The position numbers and the translations under genes were made by a program. Positions 38,563 through 62,412 of a stretch of DNA of 64,000 bases are shown in pieces. Below the pieces are notes generated by a model. That model was not told the origin of the DNA and did no database searches. It worked only from the letters and a program-made list of their open reading frames with translations. Source of the stretch: Pagrus major (lineage: Eukaryota > Chordata > Actinopteri > Spariformes > Sparidae). The stretch is from NCBI RefSeq assembly GCF_040436345.1, contig NC_133224.1, positions 10,718,741 to 10,782,740 on the forward strand, in the 5' to 3' direction. Within the stretch, counting starts at the first letter, position 1; every line of letters starts with the position of its first letter.

Positions 38563-38975
38563 GCATCATCTACTAGAGGGTTGTGTTTATATTGTCAAGT
38601 GGTGATCTGTTTTGAATTTTTGATATTTTATCAGATCTAGATGGAGGTGTTTTGCATGCCCCGTCGTAAAACAAGACAAATGTGAAGCTGAGGTCACACG
38701 AGGGCAGCATCACTGCTACACCTGCAGGTGTGTGGACTGAAGCTAGAGCCTGACAACTGGAGCAAAGATGCAGTTTGGACTGACGATGGCGCCAGAGGAG
38801 AGGCCACCACATGGATGCATCACCATTACCAGGCTTCATCGTCCACGCCCAAGGGTTAGGGGGTCGGGCAGGTGCCTGGCTTCTGTTAATGACCCCTGCA
38901 CACTAATGGAAAACCCACAGACGTGAATTTAATTATTTAGCTTGATGTGTGTACAGACACACATATGACACCTAT

Positions 38976-38979
<4 letters not shown>

Positions 38980-39026
<47 letters not shown>
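38980..39026. repeat. (TG)n microsatellite
   Basis: About 23 TG units in the intergenic region between the PLAC8-like gene and the GPCR. Confidence 0.9.
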
Positions 39027-39028
<2 letters not shown>

Positions 39029-39713
39029 GGGGCTTTCCATCTGGAAAACATCTTTTAAAGGTGTAACAGCAACGAGGACACCTTGACGACAGGTTAAGGG
39101 ACACACACTGGTGGTATCTTGATGCCAGCTTTCAAGAAAAGCTGCAGTTGTATCACTGTTATCCCCTGGTTGGTACATTTCGGCTACTGCGCCTTAACTT
39201 TCTAACGAGGGTCCTATCCATATGATGCATCCAGTGTGTGGACCTCAGTTGCGGCCATGTGTTGGGTGGGGGTGCTACGGAGGTCAAAAGGTTAGGGGCT
39301 TTAGACCCTTTTCACAGCAGACATTTTGGGGGGAAAAAAGCACAGGTGGAATTTATGACATCAACGACGGCTGCGTTCCACTCAGGTGAGCCAGTGTCAC
39401 GGCTGTGGTGCCGTGCACGCTCGCTCACTGACGTGGCTCAGCAGAACATTTAACAGGACGGAGCCATCGTTAGTGTTATTGGTGGCAGCTGTGTTTCCTG
39501 CTCTGTCGAGGCAGAAGGCTGCTGTGATAAGGATCTGCTGTCTGCACTGTCAGACATGACTCGGGGTTTTTACTGCAGTATTTCCCTCATTAGCCTCCGT
39601 AGAATTATTTGCTTATGAGACCATTGTTTTTATATATAGTTTTTATATTATTAAATAAATGAATAACAAATAAACCCACAGAGCAGCATCAGCTCCTCTG
39701 ATTGGTCCCCTGT

Positions 39714-40060
39714 TGCTACCAGTGATGTAATATAACAAATTCAAGGTTGTACTTTACTTTTTTCCCTCCTTTTCTTTTTACATTTTACCTCCAAAGTAAT
39801 TCAGTGATTTTAAAAGTGATTGTTGGACGGTGTGTTCCTTTAGAGAAAATCCTCCTACTTCTTCTTCAGCTGAGTAAACTATTCAAAAACTTGGATTGGC
39901 TGGAAAATAAAGTGTTTTTCTGAGCTCTTGACTACAAAAACATGATGATCGCATATGATCTGATGCTTTGCTGTAGATTAGACTAACTAATGGTATGTAA
40001 GAGTATTCAGATAAGCTCAGCATTAAACATCTACGGCAGTAAAATGCCTAAATAGACATA
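39714..40060 (+). repeat. Teleost interspersed repeat, copy 2
   Basis: Shares 'GTTTTTCTGAGCTC' and 'CTGATGCTTTGCTGTAGATT' with 13955-14030 and has a similar order of blocks. The opening part is more decayed than in copy 1. It lies in the upstream flank of the GPCR. Confidence 0.55.
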
Positions 40061-40122
40061 TTAAGTACATTCGTAGCTGATAATACTGAAAGTAAGCATC
40101 CTGTGACCGCACTACTTCTCTA

Positions 40123-40128
<6 letters not shown>

Positions 40129-40187
<59 letters not shown>
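40129..40187. repeat. (TG)n(AG)n compound microsatellite upstream of the GPCR
   Basis: About 13 TG units run straight into about 16 GA units, ending about 150 bases before the GPCR start codon, so it may lie in the promoter or 5' UTR. Confidence 0.9.
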
Positions 40188-40190
<3 letters not shown>

Positions 40191-40337
40191 GAGCTGTGAG
40201 CAGCACTGAGTCAGTCTTCAGTGAGGCAGCAGTGAGAGAGGATCATGCGGCGGACAGGCTTTCTCTCCCATCAGCTCCACCATCATCTTCATCTTCATCA
40301 TTATCCCATAAATCCGACCAAACCCAGCTGAGGAATA

Positions 40338-43300
40338 ATGTCCACGAACAACACCACGCTGGGAACAGAGGCGAGGGACTACACCTGCGTGCGTTTCTAC
40401 GTCTCCACCGTGTCCTTCTCGGTGCTGCTCTTCTTCAACCTCATCATCAACTCCACCATCGTTCGCGTGGAGCACCTCCGGAGTCATGCCCGCTTCGTGC
40501 TCGTCTTCCACCTGCTGCTGTCCGCCCTGGTCTACCTGGGCATGAGCAGCGTCTTCTACTACCAGATCCACCAGGGCGCACGGCCGGAGCGCGCCGCCTG
40601 CTTCGCCATGATCACCATCCTGATCTGCAGCGGCTCCAACATCCTCCTGACGCTCACGGTGATGGCGCTGGACCGCTACTGCGCCGTGTGCCACCCGATG
40701 CGCTACACGGCGTTCTGCACGGCGGGGCACTGGCCCTGGCTGCTGGGCGTGCTCACCTGGCTCATGGCTCTGGGCATCCCCCTCATTCTGCTGCTCCAGA
40801 CCAGCAAGGCCGAGTATCAAGGGGAGTGCGGGCCGGAGCAGCTGAGGAAAGGTGAGCTGCAGAAGGTGTTGTTCATAGGCGTGTGCACGGTGCTCATCCT
40901 GTACAGCTACGTGAGGATACTGGTGGAGGGCCGCCGGTTAGGGGTGCTGAACCGGCGCAACCGGGCCGGCTGCAGGACGATCGCCCTGCATGGCAGCCAG
41001 CTGGCGGTGTTCCTCCTCCCTAACTTTGTGAACTTCGTGCTGACGATGTCGTACAAACGGGGGCTCATTCTGACAGAGACTAAAGAGCTGTCAGCCGTGG
41101 TGATCTTTGCTTTCTTCAGCCTGGCGCAGTGCGTCGCGCCGGTGGTTTACGGCCTGCGTAAAGAGGAACTTCTGGAGGAGCTGGGCCACAGGTTCCCCTG
41201 CTGCTCCCGGTACCTGAAGAGTGTCCTCGGCTGGACCGTGCACGTCAACTGGACTCAAGCCCACAGCATAACACGGTATGTGCCAATGGATGCATCCATT
41301 AGTTTATTAAAGGTGCAATGTGTGAGAAGTTTAGTTTAAAGGGGCACTGTGCAGTTTAAGAGATTCAAACTCACAATATTAATGAGGTAATAATACAAAC
41401 TCAGAAATATTTATGTTTTCCATAACTGAATAAAAAAGCTGTTCTCAGAGGAAAATAAGGTCCCAGAACACTGTTTGAAGCTAGAAAGGTGGCAGGGTCC
41501 GCCACATTTAAACAAAGTAAAACAGGATGAAGTTGTGTTGTCCTTTAAGGTAAGTTTGTTTATTCAGACATGAAAACAAAGACTTTGTTTATTTAGTCAA
41601 TGAAGATTTAAAATGTCCAACCCCCAAAACTACGTAACGCACCTTTAAAACATTCAAAAATGTCCTTTATTTATCAACAGACTGTGAAGAAACAACAGTT
41701 CAAATGTTGCGTCAGCCTATACTTGATATATCTGCTGAGGTAAGCATGCTAACCAGTTAGCCCCGGGCCTGAAAAACCTCTCTCTCCCAGCACACCGCTC
41801 TCCCACAGTTGTCCAGCTAACTGCACAGCTAACAAGCTAACAGTAGCTACAGTCATGGATGGATAAACAGAATACCATTAGCAGCAGTTAGCAGTTACTG
41901 TGGGGATGTGCTGCACCAGTATATGGGATCACAGTGGTTTCTTTTACAGTCACTTGCAGGTGGAAAAACTCTGCACCACATATCAGCTTACATACAACTT
42001 AACTGTCTGTTTTAATTATGCTATTTCAAGGTGCACACATCTAAATCATCTAAAAACGCATGTTCAAAGCTGCCACAGCTTATTAATACCAAGGCTTTCA
42101 CTAACGTTAGGTTGAAGATCTTATTTTATCTGTGGGGCCACAGACCGAAACGCAAACTGTTAGCTTATATTAAACCGAGATAACCTCAGCAGTCAGACCG
42201 ACATGAGCTGTTGCGTAGATATCAAAGATGCTATCAGAGCGATTTATAATACATGAAATAGAAACAGTAGAAACGTCGTAGGTCGGACCGTCGTGTTTTA
42301 CTCTTTATCTTTAATTGTTACTGAAAATTGCAACACAAGCAAACAGATTTGCAGATTTCACATATACCCACAATGCAAATCAAGATCATGTTTTCTACTC
42401 GTAACTGTTGTTGTTACTGCGAAGGCACAGTGATATTGTGGATTTGTTGAGTTGTGGATTTGTTGTCAAAGGTAAATTACGGAGCGTCATATCTCCACGG
42501 TAACCAATAACCGCTGCTAATTGCAGCGGCCGTTAGCTAGTTAGCTCAGTTAGCAGTGCAGCTAGCAGTCCAGACTGGGAGCTCGGAGTGGTTATACGCG
42601 ACAGGACGGACCAGGGCTAGCTGGTTAGCATGCTAAAGCTAATAGATATCTCTGCAACACACAGACGTCTTTGAGAAAATGTCAAAACTGTAATTCCGTC
42701 TCGTTTCAACGTCCATTTTTGAATGTCGTCAACGAAGAAAAAGAAATGAAGGTCACATTTTCTCAAGAGAAAACCCTTACAAAGAGTATGAGTTGTAACT
42801 GAAGACTTATTAATGAAAGGAACTTTTTGGGTTGCCAGGTTGTGCGACATTAACAGTCAAGTCATCAATAAATGCCCAGAAGTTTCTCAATTTCCAGTGT
42901 AGCTGCAGAGTGACTAACCTTACATGTCGCCATCAGCAAACGTTAGTAAGTCATTACTTATATGTTAATCATTCATCTGTTACATCATTTTTTTTAACAG
43001 TAACGAACCAGAGTTGCAGTAAATGTTAATAGTTAATAAATGGATTACAGCTCCTCCCGGACGTCTGAAGAGTTCAGAGCTCGAAGAGGATAAACACCGG
43101 ACAGAGATTTTTCACAATTGGGCAACCCAGAATACGTTCTAGCTCAAAAGTGATAAATAAAACATAAAAACATAAAAAAGACACTCCAACTTAGCAGAGA
43201 GTGAAAGTATGATATGAAAACCACTGAGTTTCAAACATTTTGTAGATCTGCGTGGGCTGATCTGCATGTGTGGAAATTTCCACACCTGAAGTAAATGTCA

Positions 43301-44291
43301 CATGAAGTTCCTAATATAGTGTGGAAAAAGGTTCACTGATGACAACCGGCTCATCCAAAACCCAAGTGTTACACATCTTTTCTTACCACGTACACGAGAC
43401 GAAAGCTAACAAAATGCAGCTCACTGTATTCAACTGACTGTGATAAACCTTCATCAAATCTGTTATCCTGAACCCAAACACACCTCCACACATTCTTTTA
43501 TAGAGAAACGTACACTTTCCCATCTGAGATGAGTGTGTTAGACTAATTAACACTCTTTTATAACCAGTATATGATATAAGGAACTGAACTGACTTGTAGC
43601 TTCAACTTCAACTTTTCGGGACAGACGGGCTTCCTCAGACCTGGTGTCTCATCCCTTCATATCCACCACTGCCTGACTTAACTGTGTCGCGGTCACAACT
43701 ATGAATTTGTCCGATTTATCAGCTTTGATTTAAGCTCGACTTAAGTGGCCGATCCTTTACTAAAAACAGCAAATATTACAAAAAAACAGACAGATTACAA
43801 TGAAAGTTCTGATGCAAGAGCTAAAATGAAAAAGGGAATTCTTTGACGAAGGGTGATTAATAGCCAGATTAAGTCACTTGATTGAAAGAAACGTGTCAAA
43901 CGAATGAATTTGCATAAGTTTCAGCACTGCAAATAACTCCTGCTACCCCTATGACTAAGTAGAGAGTTGTTAAAATGGACGTTTGTTGCATGATTTCAGC
44001 ATAAAACCACAGCTTATCATAAAATACTTCCCCTTTAAGTGTTTTGGAAATTTCTCTGTGTTGAGACAGTTAACCACAAACCCCCCAAAGAGGAGCACAT
44101 GAGTTCATAGCTGAGGTGTTATTCCAGGCTCTTTATACTCTTTTTTTCCCCTCAGGGAGCGAACACTGACAGCCCAGACGATCATCTCCCTGGAGGTCCC
44201 GCAAGTCCCAGAGGAGGAAACCAGCCCAATGTCAGTCATGAATTCCTCACATGACTTGGACTCGTGTCAGGGCGACACGGACAGTGCCTGA
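40338..44291 (+). CDS. Class A GPCR, GPR148 / odorant receptor 131-2-like
   Basis: Seven-transmembrane receptor; ligand unknown. Coding exons 40338-41275 and 44156-44291 (split Arg313, CG|G), 357 residues. N-glycosylation sites N4 and N5. TM1 about 21-46, TM2 52-77, TM3 86-110 with C88, DRY motif 112-114 (LDRYCAVCHPMRY), TM4 131-153, C164 in the second outer loop, TM5 174-196, TM6 213-237, TM7 250-273. Unusual: TM2 has LLLSALVY with no aspartate, TM6 has AVFLLPNF in place of CWxP, TM7 ends APVVY in place of NPxxY. Exon 2 adds an acidic, Ser-rich tail (EVPQVPEEETSP) after TIISLEV. The exons are GC-rich, unlike the intron, which is full of transposon relics. GPR148 resemblance (HPMRYTAF, TM7-tail) is by recalled motifs; the subfamily is the uncertain part. 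ORFs in other frames across 40196-40855 are shadows. Confidence 0.9.
41307..41900 (+). mobile_element. Element A copy 2, split by a nested MITE
   Basis: Starts TTAAAGGTGCAATGTGTGAG at 41307, about 30 bases after the GPCR donor. It is broken at 41336 and resumes after 41648, with 'ATCAACAGACTGTGAAGAAA' at 41675 and 'GCATGCTAACCAG' near 41743, matching 10221-10370. The tail is GCTAAC-rich. The right end is uncertain. Confidence 0.65.
41336..41648 (+). mobile_element. TTAA-type MITE B, intact copy (313 bp) inside element A
   Basis: Left end TTAAAGGGGCACTGTGCAGT and right end, as reverse complement, TTAAAGGTGCGTTACGTAGT form an imperfect terminal inverted repeat. TTAA bounds both sides. The interior matches 27235-27489 in reverse orientation. 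No ORF. Confidence 0.75.
42525..42760 (-). repeat. Inverted arm of element A in the GPCR intron
   Basis: 'GCAGCTAGCAGTCCAGACTG' followed by GGAG, 'CTAGCTGGTTAGCATGCTAA' and 'ATAGATATCTCTGC' parallel 11555-11645 and are inverted relative to 41725-41760. Confidence 0.6.
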
Positions 44292-47148
44292 TGGGAAAAA
44301 CCGGGTCAATGTCAGGATCCCGACGGCCACGGGAACATTTGGATAATACGTGGCTGATTTTCTCGGCTCTGGCCTGAAAGGAACTAAAGGAACTGCCTTG
44401 GACGTAATAATCCAGATCTAAAGGGTTTCTTCCTCGTCGGACCTGGATGTGCATCATTGTCAGGACGTCAGCGTGTTTATATTTTACTCTCTTTTTGACC
44501 TTTTGTCAGGGGAGCACACACCGGAGCTGCTCAGTGACAGTTTCAAAAGAAGTGGGCAGTTCTCTTAATGTGCATGTTCCTGGCTGGCCCTGGGATTTTA
44601 AACCTCAAGTCTTCAAGCACGCTTCTCTAACCTCCCTTCTCTAACAACTCTGCATCATTTGGGATTAAAATGACTTGGATGGAGGATATACTTTAATATA
44701 TAGTCTGGAGAATGTTGTTTCCATGTGTTCATAACCTTGTGGATATTAAAAATTGTGAGTTTAACGGTCTTGCTCCAGCTGAATATGTCCAGCAACTTTG
44801 CAATTAACAGTGGGAAGGTTACACAGTTCTGCATTTCGTCATCCAGTTGGCATTAGCGAGCTGTTAATAATAAAAAGTATTAAAATTGGTGTCAATATTG
44901 GTGATCCTGTACTGGGGATTACTTTGTATAGGATCAAATCAAGCTAACAGAGGCCATTAGCTCAGCTCAAAGAAGCGGGAACAGCTAGTCCAACAATTAA
45001 GAGCTATGTTATCTCTCAAACGAGTAAACGATGTGTGAAATGTGTTCATCGGTGAGCTTTACAATTGCCGGTTGGCAGATGTCGTTAGGTTTAGAGAGCC
45101 GGGCTAGCTTTTTCCTCATCTCCTGTCTTTACGCTAAACCACTCATATTCTGGCTTTATTCCGGACACTTAAATGCTTAAAAGCTTTTTTTATGATGCTA
45201 GGCTAACAGACTGGGCAAAAGACCTGAACGACCTCGACTTTCTCAGAGCCTGCTCTCTCAATATTTACCTTTTACCAAAAAAAAAAAGGAATTATATAAT
45301 CATTAGGGAGTGTCCACTGTAGGTTCGGTTGACCTGTGGCACACTTTGCTGCTCAGCTCATCGGCTGGTTTCTAGTCACAGCTCGTGCATTCCGGGGAAA
45401 TTCTCAACACTTCGACCGCAGGGCTCGTGAAGCACTGGCACAGCCCTCACCATCTCTCAGTCTCGCACCCACGGCACAGTTGTGTCTGTTACATATCTGA
45501 AAGCAGGAAGAGGTTCCTGTTTGCACTTGACAGCAGCACTTATGCAGCAGGCAGAGCATTTACAGTTACTGCTTTGGATGCCGTGAAAGCCATTTGTGAG
45601 CTGTTAACGAATACGACAGAATAGGAAGTAGGTTTGGCGGGCAAAATATTGCTTCAGTGTCATTTCTTTTTTTCTGAGCTTCAATATTTAATTGGTTTTA
45701 GGAAAGAAGAAACCAGAAAAAGGCAGTGCAGTTTGGCTTGTTACAGGAGAGATTCACTAATCTGAGAACAAAATATTTCAAGAATGTGGACTTTACAGAG
45801 GCAACAGTTGTATTGCAGACAGACAGATGATTAGATACTTTATTCTTTAATCCCGATGAGTAAGTGCGTTGCTAAAACAAAAAAAGTACATCTGCACAAC
45901 ATTACCACTCTACCAGAACAGTTGAGACAGTCGCCTGGCACCTTCAGACGCATTTTTAGATCACACGTAATCTTCTTAATAGCGATGAGATTACGGTCTA
46001 AAAACAGCAGCATTGTTTGTCACAAAACAAGTCAGCAGGAAGGCAAGAATGTGCAGATCTAATTTAAGTTTTAGGAACGCTTTAACAGCACATCAAGAAA
46101 AATTACTTCCAAAAAAATCAGGTATGCAGACTGATGGTTGATCTTCTACAATTACAGTTAATGATGCCTGCAACCTTCTGCTGAGAAAATACACAGTTGC
46201 ACTTTGGAAGTTAATGTGACGGCACAGTTTTAAAAAACCAAAAACAAGTTAAAGCTCTCTGTTTGACTCAAGTCTCAACAGGAACAGCATATGTGGACCG
46301 GTTTCTAAGGCAACGGTTTTTGCTCCTGACTGTTAATATTTCTGTGAAAAGCACCGATTGAGCTTAATAAACATGCAGAAAAGGCATCGAAGTACATCAA
46401 CACCACACCGTTATATACATTTGAACCCAATGTAGATACATGTACAAACTAGAGGAAACGACTGCCATTTAAAATACATTTGTGTATAAATCGCTTTTAA
46501 CACATCAGTTCAAAGCTTCCGCTGTTTACTGGCCCTACAATCTCAAAGTTGCATTGATGTATTCATTTTTCAAAAAACAACACTATAAATTAATGTTTCA
46601 AATGACTAAACAATGAGGTCATTCAATCAGCTACGGTCATGAAGGCTGAGATAATGTAAAAATATAAGCTCCGAGCACACGTTCGGTCATCAGCTGTTCG
46701 GATGTAGGCGATAGGGCTGAATGATTTGTCGAAAAAGTGATTTTACTGTCAATTTTTATCATTTTATTTCATATGGATTCAAACTCCAGCTCAAACTGAG
46801 ACCTCCAGCTCAAATTCTGGATGTCTTGAGACAGAATTAAATAAATATGTGTTTGAAAAACAGGTTAACAAAGGCAGCAGAATGTATTACAATCTGTATG
46901 ACGGAACAAGAAGCTTCAAGTTGTGATGTCTGTGCAAAAACTACAAATCATCCAGCCCCTGGTTGTAAAATGCAAAACTCTCTACATGAAAGCTTGATTA
47001 CACAGAACAGAACACACAAAATGTGTGATGGAGCGATGTTGGCGATAAAGTTGCGAGGAACTGGCATACATGACCCAGAACCCAGTTAGAGGAGCGGAAG
47101 TGTGAGAACAATCATAAACAGACATGAAGGTATGGGGATGTGCTGCGT
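44292..47148. other. Intergenic region between the GPCR and acadvl
   Basis: The two genes converge here, so the stretch should hold both 3' UTRs. A minus-strand AATAAA for acadvl is at 46763-46768. Otherwise AT-rich sequence with no supported gene; open frames of 60-80 codons look random. Confidence 0.65.
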
Positions 47149-59734
<12,586 letters not shown>

Positions 59735-60046
59735 TTTCTTTTTGTTCTACAAGACAACAATATAATAAAACGTTACTAGCTGTATGACACACAAGCAAAC
59801 AATCAAACGCAGATAGAAACAATGGAGTTGAGCTACACGTTATGTATTGTCAGCTGTTGTTGGTTAGCTAGCTATTTATACTGTCAATAGCAGGCTAGCT
59901 AGCTGCTACGTAACAACGTCGGTTTGTTTTGTAACTCAGCCGCTTTTGATTCGGTGTTTTGATTTCTCACTGAAAAGCAGAAAAATACAGTTAAATATCC
60001 TGATTCCTTGTATGTAGAATAAAGAAAATCGATGTAAAGTATTTAC

Positions 60047-60184
60047 CTGTACCAGATATATTATGACACGTCCCCTGAGTCCGCGCAGTAGCCGCCTGTT
60101 CCTCAAATGACCCACTTGTGTTTAACCTGAATTTTCCTCGGCGGACTGAAGCCAGCCTCGCCGGATGCCGTCCGTCTCACCGCG
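60047..60184 (-). other. Probable 5' non-coding exon of acadvl
   Basis: On the minus strand 'ATATATCTGGTACAG' meets the donor GTAAAT (plus 60041-60046), and the coding first exon has an acceptor TTGTAG just before AACAAAAAGAAAATG. So the start codon lies in exon 2 of the transcript. The 5' limit is approximate and chosen at the GC-rich stretch near 60.1-60.18 kb. Confidence 0.55.
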
Positions 60185-60205
60185 GTGCTTCATGGGATAT
60201 GTAGT
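60185..60205 (-). promoter_or_regulatory. acadvl: ZNF143/Staf-like motif in the acadvl promoter
   Basis: Minus-strand reading ACTACATATCCCATGAAGCA matches the ACTAYRNNNCCCAnnATGC type of site, with one or two departures, immediately upstream of the likely first exon. Such motifs are common in housekeeping promoters. Confidence 0.55.
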
Positions 60206-60282
60206 TTTACAGTATCAAGTGATCCCTTTGGAAGTAGAGGAAATGAAAAGTACCTTCTCCTTATTCTGACAGTGTTATATAT

Positions 60283-60313
60283 GATTAATTAATTAATTAA
60301 TTAATTAATTAAC
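60283..60313. repeat. (ATTA)n tetranucleotide repeat
   Basis: About seven perfect ATTA units in the acadvl-dvl2 spacer. Confidence 0.9.
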
Positions 60314-62412
60314 AAACAGGACTCAGGGGAGACATCAACATCCTTCCCCCTGAGCCCCAACCTGCCTCTTTATATATATGTTCATAATTCATCTTTAGTG
60401 AGGAACATATTAATAACATAACCTGCAGTGATCCTCCAGCATCGGGGCAGAAAGTTTTGCAGTAATAAGATGGGCCTTTGATCTAAAAGTCAATGTTGCA
60501 GTGTTTTACCTGCTATATAGAGAGCTCAGTATTCATATAGTCTGATACACCTTCATAGGCAGGTTCACAATGCATGTACACTGTGCTTTAATGATTAGAG
60601 AAGCTGCTTTCAGTCATTTAAAGGTTTCCTTTCATACATGCAGTAATGTCACTGTAGCAAACATGGCTTATTTAGGCAGCAGAACTAAAAAAATCAGAGT
60701 TGTTGTCATCAGCTTTACTGATTGTTGATGAAGCAGTGCTGTAATGTCGAGGTAAAGCTACTTTAAACTGTTTCCTGACGACTTTTGTCTTTAATGCAAC
60801 TTATTTTTTAAACTAATTGTGTTTTCTATGTAAAATCTACTAAATCATGTAGCATTTCCCTCTCAAATGTAGAACTATAAAGTGGCATAAGCTTAAAATA
60901 CTTGCAGACAGTAGTTCAGTAGAAGTACCACAATACATTAAAACTCCATATGACGATATACTTGATACATCTGGGACAGACTTTTGGTGCTGTTATGAAG
61001 TATTCATTTAAACAGCAGTGAGTCGTGTGCATAAGATGGCCCAGTAAGTAGAAGATGTAATTTGGTCATTGAACTATCAATTAACTGCAGCCCTTTGGAT
61101 CATAAGAGGAAATATTATGCTAACCAAATACAGATATCTACAGCATATTGAGATCAGCATACAGTATGTTCTCTGTGTGTACAAGACAGTCATAACATGG
61201 TTTATTATGTGACAAAGTTAAAAAATTGACTTCTTTTGAATCCCCTCTTAAAATAATCAAGTCTGAACAGCATGTAAGTATCAAATTTATTCTCAAATAC
61301 GCAAACAAAGGTGGCGATATGAAATCAAACAATGTGACACTGTCAATGTCATTCTTTTTGAAATGTCAAATCTTCATTTAGCACCTTAATAGTTCGGTTA
61401 TACATGATTTATATAGGCACTCATACAAAAAATGAAATGGGTGAATAATGCGAGTCAGTAACATAAAAATAAGCATGAGGAGCTGGGGCGTTTGGATCAC
61501 AGTTACTTAAAGATACACAGTGAATGTAATCAGAAAGTACCGCGTTCAGCATCTCGTCTTGTCACCTATTAGTACCGTTAAGGCTCTACAGTCCCACACC
61601 TCAAAGACAACTCCTCACAACAAGAGTTATTTGACGACTAGGCCTAGACAGTGATTACTAAACACAAGTTCACCTGACATTTTTGGACCTATTTTCTTTT
61701 CACATTACAGCTTGTATTGTTGCATTTACATAGGAGTAGAGTAGATATATACAGAGAAGTTCATTGTCAAACAATGCTGGAACAAGATGAGTTAATTTAT
61801 GTACCTGGAGTGTGAAAAATGCAAAGAGTAAGGCACTCGTTAAACTCCTACGCTGCCGGCGAATCTGGCCTGATGATCCAGATGTGTATACAGGATTGGA
61901 TCCTTTTCAAGTACACAGTGTACCTGGCACCCTCTAGTGTTAAACTGTGGTCTGTGCGCTTCCTGCATGGTCAGCTCTGACACAAGTAGCTGCTTTGGGA
62001 TGGTAGTTCCCCTCCTAAAATATTAGATTTCTGTTAAGAGGATGTGCGGAGCAGCTCTGGGCACTCAAAATACTTAACAGAGTTTGCTTTTTGAGAAAAA
62101 CAGACAAGCTCACTACTGAGACAAGAAAGTAGAGCTAGTCTGGCAATAAAATGAAAAAATAACTGTTAGGTAGTGGATTTGAATGAGAGAAGCTAGACTT
62201 TGTAGACAGATAGTCCGACCATATCTCACATTAATTGTCTTCTAATTTTGTGATATTTTCTTTGTCAATGTTAAACCCTGTTCTCACCAAATTTGCAACA
62301 AGTGCCCTCAACCCAATAGGCCCTTGTGAGCTCACAAAGCTACCACCAGATCCTCATCAAGACAAGTGGGAACCGTACACTAACTTCACATGAATGGTCA
62401 CCGATAGGAAAG
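60314..62412 (-). other. Spacer holding the probable dvl2 3' UTR
   Basis: No further gene seen between acadvl and the dvl2 stop codon. Minus-strand AATAAA hexamers at 61286-61291 and 61201-61206 would give a dvl2 3' UTR of about 1.1-1.2 kb. The remainder is AT-rich and featureless to me. Confidence 0.5.

Noticed and set aside
40196-40855. Long ORFs on both strands over the first GPCR exon (219 and 200 codons)
   Set aside because: They are GC-rich shadow frames of the receptor: Arg/His/Pro-rich without any family motif, while the frame from 40338 has seven transmembrane segments and correct splicing.
44850-47100. Possible small genes in the GPCR-acadvl spacer (ORFs of 65-80 codons)
   Set aside because: No homology that I recognise, no exon signals, AT-rich random-looking peptides.
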